Counted from the stretch's first letter, positions 1-13,173 are shown. The stretch: 64,000 bases of DNA from Oscheius tipulae (GCA_037178975.1 JASJZH010000001.1:4216001-4280000), one strand, 5' to 3'. Notes: generated by a model from the sequence alone, not told the origin. Translations and numbers: made by a program.

Positions 1-20
1 CTCATGTCTCTTGCTAGTTT

Positions 21-212
21 TCAAAAAGTTGTATCATTCGATATTTTCCCCTTGTTCTCTTCATATTTATGCCATTTTCTTGTAAACCTATCAAGTACCT
101 CTTCTGTAACAAAAAAAAAATTAACATCATACAGACGATTAGTCATTACATTTAGCTCGTTACGCATAGATGCAATCCTTTCTTTCTCATCTTCTAGTGA
201 AAACTTGCTCAT
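21..212 (-). CDS. Small hypothetical protein, 63 aa
   Basis: An ATG at 212 opens a 63-codon frame rich in Lys/Glu with a regular spacing of Met, Leu and Ile, suggesting a helical or coiled-coil segment; it ends in TGA at 21-23. I do not recognise it. It could be the terminal exon of a gene running off the left edge, a relic, or chance. There is no clear splice signal or neighbour to support it, so this is weak. Confidence 0.2.
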   Translation of the reverse strand: MSKFSLEDEKERIASMRNELNVMTNRLYDVNFFFVTEEVLDRFTRKWHKYEENKGKISNDTTF

Positions 213-1143
213 AAAACATTTTAAATTTTCTCCCCCAGGGGAGAGACGAGTTTTCAAGGGCGCGACACCAAGTATAGGTGGCGGCGGCAAGATCAAAGAA
301 AAGCGCTATCAGCTGCGGTTCCTTTCAAAACGAGGCCTCGATGCCTCTAATGACAAATGATTGTCTTATTGATTCACTATTCTCAGGGAGAAGCAGTCAT
401 TCTCACTATATGGACCTCGTAACTTGGTCAATTTATCACTGCGGCCGAGAGAGGGTACCCAGCACCTGTCCCTCTCCCAACCAATCGTGCTTGCTCCTCT
501 TTCTCTCGCTCTTCCTCGATAGATCTTCTAGCCCATCTGGCTGACCATCTATCACCGCCAGTCGTCTCTCACCCCCATTTAGAGACTCCTTGTCATTTGC
601 TCGTGTTCTCACTCTCCAGCAGACATATTGTCCTCGAGAGCGTTCCTCGAGTCATTATTTGTCTTGTGCTAAAGCCTCGTTGGAGGTCTTAAGCCCCATG
701 TAGCCGGAGAATGCAAAGGCACACACAATGTGAGAGCCGTCTGTTTTGGCGCCTACCACCGAGACCAGATGTCTTGCTTTATGCTGTCAATAATCTGTCT
801 CGTCTCCTAAAGAGATGCTTCAAAGACGACCGCTCTCTGATATCTTCCTCTCGATAACAGCCATGGGGCAAAACAGCACCGCTTCCGCTCGCTCTCTTTT
901 TGACACAAAAAAACGTAAAAGTACCTCGGGATACTGACACCCGCTAATTATCCTCCCTTTGTCTTGGCATCCCCTTCGCGTTTCGGCTCTTTTGATGTTC
1001 AAACGAGGCGCCAGCTTCTTTTTGCCGAGACCATTTTCACTCCCACACAGCTGTGGTCATTTCTCTTTATCAGCTTCCTGGCATTTACCTTCACTAACTC
1101 ACTTTCTTCTAGGGCCAACTCTGAAGGTTTTTTTTTCCGAAAA
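213..1143. other. Intergenic stretch, no convincing gene
   Basis: Open frames here are short and overlap on both strands without domain signal. The stretch from about 430 to 620 is CT-rich and would lie upstream of the Axin-like gene, so promoter or untranslated sequence is possible, but no TATA box or other defined site was identified. Confidence 0.4.
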
Positions 1144-2915
1144 ATGCTGAGTAGGTTCGAAACGGACGTGGAGGTGATTCTCGGCGATGGAATAGCTCTG
1201 GAATATTTTAAGGAATGGATCCGTTTAGTGAGTTTTAGTTTCAGGGATATAAAAACGTTTGTATTGTTTTTTTTTGTTGTAGGCACATAATTTAATGAAC
1301 AGGTAAGTAGAAATCACAGGCAGCGTCGCAAACTGCATAATATCCTAATTTTCGTCGACTCTAGGAGACTATAAAAAGAGATTTAGGATCTGACCCGTGA
1401 AGAAGAAGCAATCGATTTGTACTTTGCCTTGAAAGGTTTCAAGAATTATTTGCGATATTCCGATGCGGCTCTCCGAGCACAAACGATCCATCGGAAGCTC
1501 ATAAGGTGAGTTCAGACCCCGACTAATCGAATAATGATCTTCAGTCTGAAAAGCGGCACTTGTGATTTTCTTCCCAGAGAGTCTCGCCAAGAAATGTCGA
1601 ATCGAATTCACGGGCTCAAGCCCAACCAGCCGATTCAGCCAACACTTTTTGACCCCGTTTGGCTGCCCCTCTTGGAAATTCTCAAGTCTTGGCATGCGCA
1701 CTTCGTCTGCTCAGAGCCCTTCAACCGGCTGATGGATGAGGGCAGGGAGGAATACCAGGAGGTCATGCCGCTAGCTCCTCCAGAAACGATGCGACGACAG
1801 AAAAAGTCCAGACATTTTTGTGAAGCATCCACTAGTAGACCCCTGGAAGACAAAGTAAAAAATGCTCGGACAAATTCCAATATATTTTGTAGAAAAATGA
1901 CATTCCTTATCGACATGAGAAGACCGAGGAACGAAACAGATTTGCCAGGGAGCTGTCCTTGGAGCTGCAGAGGATATGCGATGAGATTGCTAGACATGGA
2001 GAACAGGTTTTTGCCAGGTAGGATGCCAGAAAGAAAAGTAGAATCCTGTTCAGAGATCTGACCAAACCACTACCCTCGGAGTTCTCATTTAAGGAGAAAG
2101 TTCCCGAGAAGACACTGAGTGACGAGGAGTTGGAAAAGTATGCTGACAGGCTGGATAGACGGAGATCAGATTCGGAGTCTCCTCCAACGAGAAATTTCCT
2201 CCCCAAGGCTTTTACCCCGCTGGCTCCGACTGTCGCCGGCTACGATTTCAATATAAAAATACCGGAAAGATTCACCTACAATGGCAGAAACACCATGTGG
2301 GTTGGAGGTCTTATAGAAAAATGTTCAGAAATTCAGAACCCCGGGTTTCAACGACACCAGCGGTTTTTGCAGTTCTGAGAGCGCCTACTTCAGCTCGGAA
2401 AGAAGCTATCGGAGCAATCGTGAGTCTCAAACCTGGTCAAAAAAACATTTCAATTGTACAGCTTTCACTGAAAACTTCTCCAAGACGCCCTTCTCTTATA
2501 CACTGCAGAGAAAATCTCGTCCAGTCCAGCAAAATTGCTTCGCTACTTTGCCGTACGTTTCGATCAACGCCAGCTTGAAAAATCACATTCAGACGTCGCT
2601 CAACCCAGCCAAAAATCCAATGTCGGCTCTGGAGAGACGGGGAGGTAGCTCCATACTCGGCAGAGCTTTTCGGGCCCGTGATTACGCTCTATCAGTTCAG
2701 AAAAACTTTTGCTATAAGACGTGACGAGAATTTGAGGTAGGTATGAGTCTTTTCGAAGGAAATCATAGAACTATTGCAGACTACTGTTCAAGAGCCCATG
2801 TGAAGACAACTCGGCTCCCTTCCAATGGAGTCTGATCTCGGACGACAGCTCAGTTTTGCCACTGTTCGAGGGAAGAATTGTGGCCGAGTCGCGTCGTTAC
2901 GTGGATTCTGACTAG
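1144..2915 (+). CDS. AXIN1: Axin-like scaffold protein (RGS + DIX domains)
   Basis: Axin scaffolds the cytoplasmic beta-catenin destruction complex in Wnt signalling. The start at 1144 leads into an RGS-like domain: 'GDGIALEYFKEWIRL', then, after an intron 1228-1386, 'AIDLYFALKGFKNYLRYS', as in Axin RGS where the LDFWFACNGF motif sits. Further exons begin at 1545, near 1908 and at 2054. The middle is polar and low complexity ('SGFCSSESAYFSSERSYR', read after a 40-nt intron 2297-2336). The C-terminal exons carry a DIX-like end, 'ISDDSSVLPLFEGRIVAE', stopping at TAG 2913-2915. RGS plus DIX in one protein is, as far as known, specific to Axin. The splice between about 2550 and 2665 was not resolved, so a small exon boundary error or frameshift there is possible. 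No beta-catenin or GSK3 site was identified with confidence. Confidence 0.7.
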
Positions 2916-2992
2916 AGAAGAGGCGGTGATATGTCAATCTAGTCTTTCCTCCTACAGGGTGCAGAAAATCTCAGGACTCGTCCGTGATTCGA

Positions 2993-2998
2993 AATAAA
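2993..2998 (+). terminator. Polyadenylation signal AATAAA (Axin-like gene)
   Basis: AATAAA lies 78 nt after the Axin-like stop codon and only about 20 nt before the stop of the convergent SLIMP-like gene, so the two transcripts probably overlap at their 3' ends. Confidence 0.5.
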
Positions 2999-3017
2999 CT
3001 ATATTGGCTCTTTATCC

Positions 3018-4516
3018 TCAATCCGAATTCATAATGTCTCTCAAAATCTTCGGTACGTCTCCTCCATCGATCAGATTGTCGAATAAGCGGGCGATCAGCT
3101 GGAAATGGATGTAGGCTGGAAAGAGGGCAACTAACTCTATCAATGTCGGTTTCCACATAGACCATCTGCAAGAATTGGCCCTGTTCGTTGCAGATATTCA
3201 GTCTTCGTGAAACGTAGTCGCCCATTCGCGATATCTGGAAAGCATTTTGTTTTAGCTAAACAGCGTTATACTCTAGAAAGTTCGAGTCCTTTGTCCTCAA
3301 AGACAATGGCTTGCGATTCGTAGTTTCGAAGCTCATTTCCACGCACGACGCGAGCTTTGACATCGAGACAGAGTCCTTCATCGATGAACCCCGCTGCAAA
3401 GGAGTCAAATGGACCAAGAATTTCGGATTAAATTACCTAAACTTGCAGCGGAAGTGCTGATAAAGGACTCGATCTGATCTTCTGCTACTGTCATACAGGT
3501 AACGCAGTGTTTTAATCGCTGACGAGCATAGGCCAAATTGACGGTATTTCTCTGGAAAGCAGATGTATGGAAATGTACAAAGAATCTTTACCTTAGTATG
3601 ATAACCCATGCCGGAGCTCTGTAAAATGATAGGCCAGGTGTTATTTTCCGTGAACATTGTCTTTACAAAGGAGGATAGATGGGCGGAGAGGGAGTGTCCA
3701 ACTGTAAAATGGGAAATTCTACTCAAAAAAAATTAGAACCAACCTACAAAAGTCTTCGGGAAGGAAGAAGATCCATCGGAGAATGATAGAAAGTCGCTTG
3801 GATCCACGTTGAGTCCTTCCAGAATAGCTGCGCGGACAAAAGACGACGGTGAAATTAGCTGAGCATCTACAAAGAGGTCCAGAAGCTGATTTCTGAGATT
3901 TCGATGAGAGGAGGGGGTAAAGAGAACTTACTTTATCTGATTTTGTAGTAACACGGGATAGCCGACTAGTGAAACGAGCTCGTGATCCTTGTCAATTCGC
4001 ATCAGCCCCTTCCGACAAAGATAATCGGCGTGTTCTGGAACGAATTTTGTGGCAATACTACGACAAAATCATACTTGTTGGCTTCAACATGGCTTTCTCC
4101 TTCTTTCCGACGGAATGGACAAAATTTGGGAGTGAAAGAGCTTCAATTAAGCCATCTTTTGCGTCGCGAAGGGACTTTTTGGCCTCTCCGGCCTCTTCCT
4201 AAACAGAAAAAGTATGTGCGGCAATTTTCAAGACTAACCTTCGGTGTTTTTGTCCATTTCTCGTAGGCCTGGAACCAGGTGGTGTATTTGGTCTTTACAG
4301 AATTAACATCAATTTGTAGACGCCGCTCCTCGATAGTTCTTCGCAAGTTTTCTTCTTGTTCGAAGATGAATCTTGAAAACAAGATATTAAATGAAGGTAT
4401 AAGAAACAGACACACCTCAAATCAACGTTCGGGTCGACAACATGACCTCCTCCACCTCCTACGAACCTCGCCGCCAAGTTGTGCATGGATCGACGAGATA
4501 ATCTTATGGAGATCAT
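3018..4516 (-). CDS. SLIMP: Mitochondrial seryl-tRNA synthetase-like paralogue (SLIMP-like)
   Basis: The product aligns along its length with mitochondrial SerRS. It has an Arg/Ser-rich N-terminus that could be a mitochondrial presequence ('MISIRLSRRSMHNLAARF'), a helical arm ('FIFEQEENLRRTIEERRLQI' onward), the arm-to-core 'SLPN' segment, an 'EGLNVDPSDF' region and a C-terminus 'RLFDNLIDGGDVPKILRD' like the end of SARS2. The class II motif 2 position reads 'SSGMGYHTKRNTVNLAYARQ', without the Arg-x-Glu of active SerRS, so aminoacylation is unlikely. This is the pattern of SLIMP, an insect mitochondrial SerRS paralogue that pairs with SerRS2 and LON. One 40-nt intron is needed for frame near 4030-4070. 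The gene is convergent with Axin and divergent from PSMA4. A very diverged true SARS2 is the alternative. Confidence 0.65.
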
Positions 4517-6064
<1,548 letters not shown>

Positions 6065-6127
6065 TTTCTCTACCTATCCGTGTATCGTCGTAACCCGTGA
6101 TCTTGTATTACTTTTCTATTTATGAAC

Positions 6128-6133
6128 AATAAA
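6128..6133 (+). terminator. Polyadenylation signal AATAAA (PSMA4)
   Basis: AATAAA lies 64 nt downstream of the PSMA4 stop codon and about 100 nt before the next gene (USE1) on the same strand. Confidence 0.6.
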
Positions 6134-6232
6134 CTTTTCATTTTACGGCCTATTCCAAAACTGGACGTGTTGCTGTATCACTCAAACTTATCGTACATGC
6201 TGGAGGAAAATTAGTTAAAACGGGATAGTAGA

Positions 6233-7132
6233 ATGGCACTGAGCGAGTGCGAATTATCCTTTTTACGTCTTCTGGAGAGGACGAAGAAGCTGTCAAGAGA
6301 TGATCTCAGCAAAAATGTATGGATCGTCAAGGCCTCCGCGACGCATCTTACCTCACTTCTGAGTCAAATGCAAGACGAAAAACGGTTTGTGTTCCGTCTT
6401 TTCCCACCTCATTTCCGCCTAGTACATACAATTCGGAAGTGTTGATGCAGTACGGGCGAGAAGTCAACCAGCTGACGATGTTGGTCGAAGCGGAGCAGAA
6501 GAAGAAGGTTGAAGATAGGTTGGCTGCTGTAGAGCAAATTCCAAGTCGATTCATGGACTTTAGCGACCAGAAAGGTAGCATTTACATAGTTTTTTTCACG
6601 AATTCTGTGTGATTCAGCAGCCACCACTTCACAAGAATCGTCCTCAGAGGTCCGTCTGCGAAACAAGTCCGTCTATCGAGCAGATCTCCGACAGCAGCTA
6701 CTCGGGGAGGACAGAAGACGACAGGCTGGAGGGAATCTCGCTTGTGTCCCCTAAATAATAACTATTTCTAGCCCACGTGGAAGACGTCTCCAGACACGAG
6801 CAGATGCACGAGGATCTAGCCAACGAGCTGCTCAATATGACAAAGTCGTTGAAGATGAACATGAAAATTGCCGGAGATGTCATTCGAGACGATAATCAGG
6901 TTCGTTCCTCTTGATTTCTCGAAAAAAAATGGTTGTTAAGAGACTCGGCAAAATGTCGCAGCAAGTGGATTCGAACAAGGAACGTCTCCAGGCCGAGAGT
7001 ACACGCTTGGCCCATCATGCCTACAAGTGTGGTTTCGACTGTTTCATCATTTTCCTCTTCCTTTTCATCTTTTGGTCCTTTATTAGCATGGTAATCTTGA
7101 TGAAAGTTTTCCCAAAACGGGTCTCTGCATAA
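6233..7132 (+). CDS. USE1: Vesicle transport SNARE USE1
   Basis: USE1 is a tail-anchored SNARE for Golgi-to-ER retrograde fusion, acting with syntaxin 18, SEC20 and SEC22B. The N-terminus 'SECELSFLRLLERTKKLSRD' matches the metazoan USE1 helical region. The SNARE motif begins with 'MHEDLANELLNMTKSLKMNM' and continues through 'VIRDDNQ' and 'DSNKERLQAESTRLAHHAY'. It is followed by a C-terminal membrane anchor 'FIIFLFLFIFWSFISMVILM' and a short basic tail ending at TAA 7130-7132. Five or so exons are joined by short introns (for example 6384-6420 and 6753-6772, approximate). It lies 168 bp downstream of PSMA4 on the same strand. The last intron ends at 6940 so that AGACTCGGC continues the SNARE frame. 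Confidence 0.88.
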
Positions 7133-7238
7133 CTGTCTATCATCGGGTTGTATAGTCTGTGATAATTTACTGGTGTAATGAAAGTTCAGTAAGAAAGTTC
7201 GTTGTGTATATCCTGGCTTGCCGCAACTACTTTCCATT

Positions 7239-9183
7239 ATGCCACGCTGGAATACACGCTGTATTAGAATGAAGACATTGCTGCTGAGAAGGCGATGGCC
7301 GTTTTGTTGGTTCCGACTACAGTCGACGTCTTCCCAAAAAGATGACTGGCTGTCAAAGATGCTCCCGTCACAAGCGTTTCTAAAGAACCATGTTCGTTTT
7401 CCTGTTCACAAGGAGCGTCTGTCGAACAGAATCACGGAGCTTCATGTAAGGTTCATCTTCTCTGTTCCAGTCCACCTAAATGCCACTCGATTTCGAACTT
7501 GTTTAGCACTACACAAGTCCCAGAAAAGATCTATTTTGATTCGAGCAATTCAGTAACAGTTGTACGTTCTGCCCGCTCCTGACTACCGTCCAACTGACTT
7601 CGTTTCGATCATTTTCGACCCATTTCTGACCTAACCGTCCAGTTTCATCTGAAAATTTCTAGATCTTCCACGACAATCTTCTCTCCGGCCGCAGCATGCC
7701 CGTCTTAGACGATTCCAGCTGGCTGACCTTCTTCAGAATGCACAACCCGGAGGAACGGGTTCGATACCTTCTCGAGCTATCACCAGTCGAGTCGACAGCG
7801 GTTGTAAATGATGGAAGATTGGTACGTGTTTTGATCCCGTTTTTCCTACTGAACTGCTTCAGATTTCCGAAAGAAACGAGGAGCGACATTCGAAAGGAGA
7901 AATGGTCTATGCTCCGGGCTACAACTCAATCTGGGAACTGCAGGGAGGCGATTTTCGAAGTTTGTTGACCTATTCTTCAATGAAAACATATCTTTTAGGG
8001 AAGTTGGACACGATGTTCGTCAGTCGATTGCTAGCCCAGAAACGTGCTGACAGTTCCCTCCCAAAGCTGATTCTCGACTGCAGATTCATGCGCGAATTTA
8101 GCGTCGCCATACAGAACAAATTCGCCAAGTTTGGCTCTTTACTTCTTCTAGAAAAAACAGCAGTTTAGACAGATCAACAATGCCCACAATTCGAACTGGA
8201 ACCTTCGCATTCCGTTCAACATGAGCATAGCCAACTTCTCGGCCGACTCACAGCTTTCGGATATAGTCAAGAGGTTAGCGATTTTGGAGCATCGATGATG
8301 AACGTAGCTTTTTACCCAATTCGAAATGGTTGGCATCGTTTTGTAGAAACTTGTGTTTTTTTGTTGTGGAGACAGCATCGCCCAACTAGGCCCTAGGCCA
8401 ATTTTATGAGTGCATTTGGTTGATTTTCATGAGATTTTCTCTAAGCAGAAGCTATTTTAGATCCTGGCTTTTCCGCTACGGACCGCCGTCGTCAAGGGAA
8501 AACTTCCAGTCGAATTCATTCTATCCATCAATCTCGGCCAGGTCGATAACGGAAGTTGCTGATTGTGCTCCAGGTATCCCTTCCCGACAACATTTTCCTC
8601 ATAAGACACGCACTTCAGAATCCATAATGTACATTTCCTCGCGAGCCACCGAGTTCCTTCCGGAAGAGCCCCCGGCCGATGTGGGAGCCGTGGTCATTTG
8701 CGCCAGCCATGATATTCAGTCGTGGAGCAGCAGTTTGTCAGCTGCCAAAAAAGACGGCATCCGAGCATATAGGATACCTTTCCAGAGACACTCCATGTTG
8801 GTCTTTTTCCTCTTCTCAAACCTCCCTATTTTTAGTATCGAATCTGGTCAAAAAACGTCGTATCTGTTCCCCGAACTGATCCCAATACTCTCAGCCTACT
8901 TTTCCGGAAACGACATTGGAGAGCCGATTCGGTCGGCGATTTCTGCGTCACTCACACCGAGAAAAGGATCTGTCCGGGAAGAGACGGAATTTGTAGAGGT
9001 TAGTTTCATCATGACCGCCTGGGTCACGGACTGATGATCTTTCAGAAGTACAAGGCAGCATGCAAATCGCTGGAGCTGGAGCAGTCGAGGCAACAGAAGT
9101 ATCAACAGTGGCTGACGAGACCAGCCAAACCTCGAGTTCATAGATATTCGCGAGAGGAAAGAAGACAACGCCAAGCCGCTTAA
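7239..9183 (+). CDS. TRMT10C: Mitochondrial tRNA (guanine-N1/adenine-N1) methyltransferase, TRMT10C-like
   Basis: A SPOUT-fold Trm10-family methyltransferase; the animal TRMT10C (MRPP1) member methylates position 9 of mitochondrial tRNAs and is a subunit of protein-only mitochondrial RNase P. The N-terminus is rich in Arg and Leu ('MKTLLLRRRWPFCWFRLQST'), a plausible mitochondrial presequence. The first SPOUT strand is 'PKLILDCRFMREFS', followed by 'NWNLRIPFNMSIANFS', 'IMYISSRATEFLP' and 'VGAVVICASHDIQSWS', in the order of the Trm10 fold. The C-terminal 'LFPELIPILSAYFSGNDIGE' corresponds to the TRMT10C 'LTLDQMIRILL' helix. The extreme C-terminus is basic. About nine exons are joined by introns near 40 nt, with one longer intron from about 7446 to 7662. 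A cytosolic TRMT10A/B assignment is less likely given the presequence and C-terminus. Confidence 0.75.
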
Positions 9184-10653
9184 AAAAGTTATTTTGTTGT
9201 GTCAGAGTTTGTTAAATTTGTATGTTCGCCTCTCAATCTTCGTCATCCGGGGCCTCAATTACGTGGTTGGCAGAGCATGGAATGCCAGTCGACCAGCACT
9301 CTTTCCCAAAAGTTGGCTAAAAACAAGTGAAGTGGCTTCGAAATAATCAGAGCGGATCTTGCGCTGTTTGCTCAGCCATCCATCAGTCAATCGCCTGAGT
9401 CTGCTCTGTCCGTCAGCCTCCTAGTCATTTGAATAGGCGCTGATGAGAGCGAACCCCTTAGCGCATTTGCAATCCTAATCACTCTTGCCAAGAGTTTTCG
9501 CTATCCTTTTTGATATCCAATCGGTCATTTCACAGGTTTCTGTTAGAGTGTCCAGTTTTCTTGATCTCTGCCATTTTCTTTCCTTTTTCCCAAGTACCCA
9601 TCTTGATGCCATAAAAGTCAATCAAAGTTCAAAGTGAAAGATGGTTAGTTGGACAATGATCCTAACGAGGGCGTACTCCTCGCAGTGAGTATCCATTATA
9701 CATGGACGCGGCAACTATTTCCGCACTTTCTCGACTCTCACCACCACGCAGCTGATCCAGTCGTTTATCAGTTTTATTGCTCGCACCTTCGATCCGTCTC
9801 GCTAGACCTACTGATCAGGAAGTCGTTTCTGATCCCAATACACAAAATAACGAACGCGTTTCGAGTGGCATGAGCTTCTGTGTTACAGTGCCGAATAAGG
9901 TGCTCTTGCTACTGATACATTTCATACTGATTAACCGCCTTCCTGCAATTTTTAACATTTATCCCGGCATTTTTGGTCTCCTTTTGGAGCTCTTCACTGG
10001 AAAAGTGAGATAAAAACATTTTCCTGGTCACTGGATGTGCTCAGTCGGGATTGAAAATTTGCTGAGGTGCGCTTATATTGGAGTAGTGCGCACCAGTTTG
10101 CGTTTTCGACTACAAGAGTAGAAGTGTTTTCACTTGCATTGCATTGGGATTGCAGTTGTAGTACAAAAAAAATAAAGTATTCACTTTACAATTTCAATTA
10201 AATAGTTGTGTTCTAGCTGAAAAGGCGAGAGTTGCTTCCTACACTCTCAACTTAGCCAAACTCCAACTCATTTCATGCCCGATTGACTCCCCTAATGAGT
10301 GTGACTTCTCTTCCTCGTAATTCATTAGTGGACAACCGCTGTAACACTTCCCTGACATGAGCTCTCAGTCCTCACACCTTTTCCACCTGGGAGACATACT
10401 CTTAAGAGACTCGTTCTGCTGGCAGAGTTACATGCTTTCAGCACATTTCCGCCAGCCCTCTCTGATCTCTCTGCCTAAAAGCTATCTCGTAGATTGGCTG
10501 ACCTGTCCGTGGAAACAATCATCTCTCCTTTCGCATTCGGACAGTCTTTCTCCATGTTTTGCGATGTGGTAGACAGGTTAAGGGGCGAGAAGACGCTCCC
10601 TGTCTTCGAGGAATATTTCCTTGTCTCTCTCCCTCTTTCTCGTTGCTTCCCAA
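9184..10653. other. Intergenic; possible transposon end near 10045-10095
   Basis: No supported gene. A frame at 9777-10013 encodes a hydrophobic C-terminal stretch but has no start context or homology I recognise. At about 10060-10095, 'GGTGCGCTTATATTGGAG' matches 'GGTGCGCTTATATTAGAG' at 22933-22950, next to the pogo-like relic, so this may be a solo transposon end. Confidence 0.35.
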
Positions 10654-10951
10654 ATGAGCATATCTTTAGGTACCGTAGAATGTATGGAAGTCAACGGGAC
10701 TGAGGTCAATTCGACGACGACCACCTTTGCTCTAGGTTGGACTCGGGAGCAGGCTGTCACAGCCATAAGGTCTGGTTCGAATCTGTTTGTCACATTCACA
10801 ATGTTTCAGCTTTGCCTACGTGGTGATCTCGATTCTCATGGTACTTCTATGGTCACTTTATCTGTGTTTTGACGGACGCAGAGCTCCGCGCAAAGATACC
10901 AGAGTCATCCACATGCTGGCCCAGCGGACTCTGCTACAAAGTATGCCATGA
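10654..10951 (+). CDS. Small single-pass membrane protein, hypothetical
   Basis: Two exons joined by an intron of about 40 nt (from 10771 to about 10810, with a weak GTCTGG donor) give a protein of about 86 residues. It has a short N-terminal region with two N-glycosylation sequons (NGT and NST), one hydrophobic helix 'FAYVVISILMVLLWSLYLCF', and a basic tail ending in 'AQRTLLQSMP'. The layout (short ectodomain, one helix, basic cytosolic tail) resembles accessory subunits of ion channels such as KCNE, but no family motif is visible, so no function is assigned. The start codon could lie further upstream. Confidence 0.4.
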
Positions 10952-11988
10952 TCTCCCAACTCTCTCACTTTCTTGCGTGATCTGTACTCTCTATAAACCT
11001 TTTTATTGTTCCTAATGGTGTTCGGTCAAGGGTCAACCAGTTTCTGCCCCCAATCAGAGTCGAGTTTCCTGCGCGTGTTGCTCTACTAAACAGGAAGGAG
11101 AGGCGGATTGCCACCACTCGTTTAGGCAAACACCTGACTACAGCAACCATGCTCTCGTTCCCATTTATTCTACTACTTTTCCAGCAGTTCCATACAAGCA
11201 ATGTGAGTCGTTAACACAAAACATACACTTTCACACTGTTTCGACTTTTTGGGCTCTATAAACTGTACTTTATGACCGCTCATTCCATCCGTAGATGTGC
11301 TCGTAAAAGAACCAAAGTACTGACCCACTTTGATCAAATAGGACAGTTTTCAGGCTTGCAGTTTCTATCGCGAACATTCTTATTTCCGATTGTCTAACGA
11401 TTGTGTAAGACTACGAAATATTAGGCCCGGGAAGGGGTGTTAGAAAAGAATTGCTCTGAAGTGGCTGACAGGCAGTCAAAGTTTCTGGTTCGGTAGTCTC
11501 CTCTTTGAAACTACTATAATGTTTTATGAAGCTTGAAGTTATGACGGAGAATACTTGGAAAAGAGTAGCAAGGTCGAAGACCCATATTAGGTTCTACGAC
11601 ACTTCGCTAAGACTGAAATGCTAGTACAAACTGACATAGTGATGCCATCAAGGGGGATACCAACCGTCAAAAGTTTGGGATGGAAAAAAAAGTTTTCAGG
11701 AACTTGCATCGGAACCTCGACTCGAAAGTCAGCGTGAGTTTCACCCATTTTACCGACCAATAAAGGCTGAACAACTGCCGGTTGCAGCTGTTCCAGGCGT
11801 GTTTCCGTCGCGCTAGAAAGCACTTCCATTTGAGTATTTATGAGCGATAAGACATGCACTTGTTCTTTTGCGACAATGCCAGGCAACGTATTTTCTCTCT
11901 GCGTCTGTCAGACCAATTCTCGGTCAGACATCTGCCCGCTCCCCAAGGACACCTGTTGCTCGATCTCTCAATCCGTTTTTTTCTAGTT
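10952..11988. other. Intergenic; possible orphan signal-peptide exon at 11149
   Basis: At 11149-11202 an ATG opens 'MLSFPFILLLFQQFHTSN', signal-peptide-like, followed directly by a GTGAGT donor. No downstream exon could be joined to it with confidence. A 99-codon minus frame at 11587-11886 has no recognisable homology. Otherwise no gene is seen. Confidence 0.3.
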
Positions 11989-13173
11989 ATGTACCGAAGT
12001 TTTGCTCTCCATTCGAACAAGGTTCCGAACCTTCTGGTCGAAAACCAGTACTGGGACCAGATCAAGGAGAACAAGGTTCAGATTCCCATCAATCTCACAG
12101 CTAAAAGGGTAGTCAGTCCAGAATCCTATAACTGTTTCAATTTAGAGAAGTCAATCTTCCACCGGAAGATGGAAAGTTCTTGAAGGTGGTCTGCATAGCA
12201 GATACACACGACAAGCTGAATGAATCTCATGTAAGTCAGCTTTTTTTGGGACATTGGGAAGAGGTGCTGATATGGGTATCGCTAGGGACAAGAATGATCA
12301 TGTCTTAAAGCCTATTTTATCATTTACCCATCTCATTCTGTTCCTATGTGAGATTAAATTCTAGGAAATCCCCGACGGAGATGTCCTCATTGTAGCCGGA
12401 GATATCACTAACTACGGCACAGAAAAGGAGATTGCTAACTTCAATCGTCAAATGGGTAAGACAAGGCATCGAAGAGCATCGTCATAGTTTCAGCATTACG
12501 ACCTCACAAACACAAATTAGTCATTGCCGGAAATCACGATTTGGGCTGGGACAGAACGGAAGATCTGGATGCCAGATTTCCGAAACTGAAGGGGTTTGGA
12601 GCGGCTGAAGGAGGCAAACTGTTGGAAGGAGTCACGTATCTTTTAGACGAGGGAATTGTGGTTTGTTACTTTTCAAGTCTTCCTCATCCAATTCTGCTCA
12701 ATGACTCGATAGCGTGTGTTTCAGATAGACGGAGTGAAATTTTACGGCTCACCATGGCATCCAAATCCCGGATATCCCTTCTATGCCGACAGGGATGGGG
12801 GTCTGAAGACTAAATGGGAAAGAATACCGAACGACACGGACGTGTTAATCACTCATTCTCCTCCCGTAGGATATCTGGACCTGTATGCAGAGGAAGAACG
12901 ATGGGGATGCAGACATTTGTTGGAGAGGGTCGAGGAGCTCAAACCGAGGTAGGAAACTTATGTACGGCTCAAAGAAAGTCCAGGTTTCACGTCTTCGGAC
13001 ACGTACATTACTGCAATGGAGCTCTGAGTAACGGGGTTACAGTAAGGACTACCATATTTCTCATTCAACACTTCTTTCAGACCTTTATCAATGCTGCCCA
13101 ATTGCGGAAAGGGAAGCTGTATGAGAATAGTCCAATCGTGTTTTACTTCAAGAAAAACGATTTATCGTCATAA
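11989..13173 (+). CDS. MPPED2: Metallophosphoesterase, MPPED1/MPPED2 family
   Basis: A calcineurin-like metallophosphodiesterase of the MPPED1/2 type, a class III cyclic-nucleotide phosphodiesterase group. Metal-binding motifs appear in order: 'VCIADTHDK' (D-x-H), 'LIVAGDITNYG' (GD), 'KLVIAGNHDLGWD' (GNHD), 'LITHSPP' and 'FHVFGHVHYCNG' (GHxH). The product ends 'SPIVFYFKKNDLSS'. Exons from 12365 onward are clear, with introns of roughly 35-60 nt. The first coding exon is uncertain: the ATG at 11989 lies just after a TTTTTTCTAG acceptor, but its frame does not join the exon at 12146 by a standard GT donor directly after 'INLTAKR'; skipping to a donor at 12048 keeps frame. Many vertebrate MPPED proteins have a modified final His site, whereas here GHVH looks intact. 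Convergent with troponin C. Confidence 0.82.

Noticed and set aside
11587-11886. 99-codon minus-strand frame, briefly considered as a bacterial-type transposase fragment
   Set aside because: The resemblance was limited to a few residues; no catalytic motifs, no flanking repeats.
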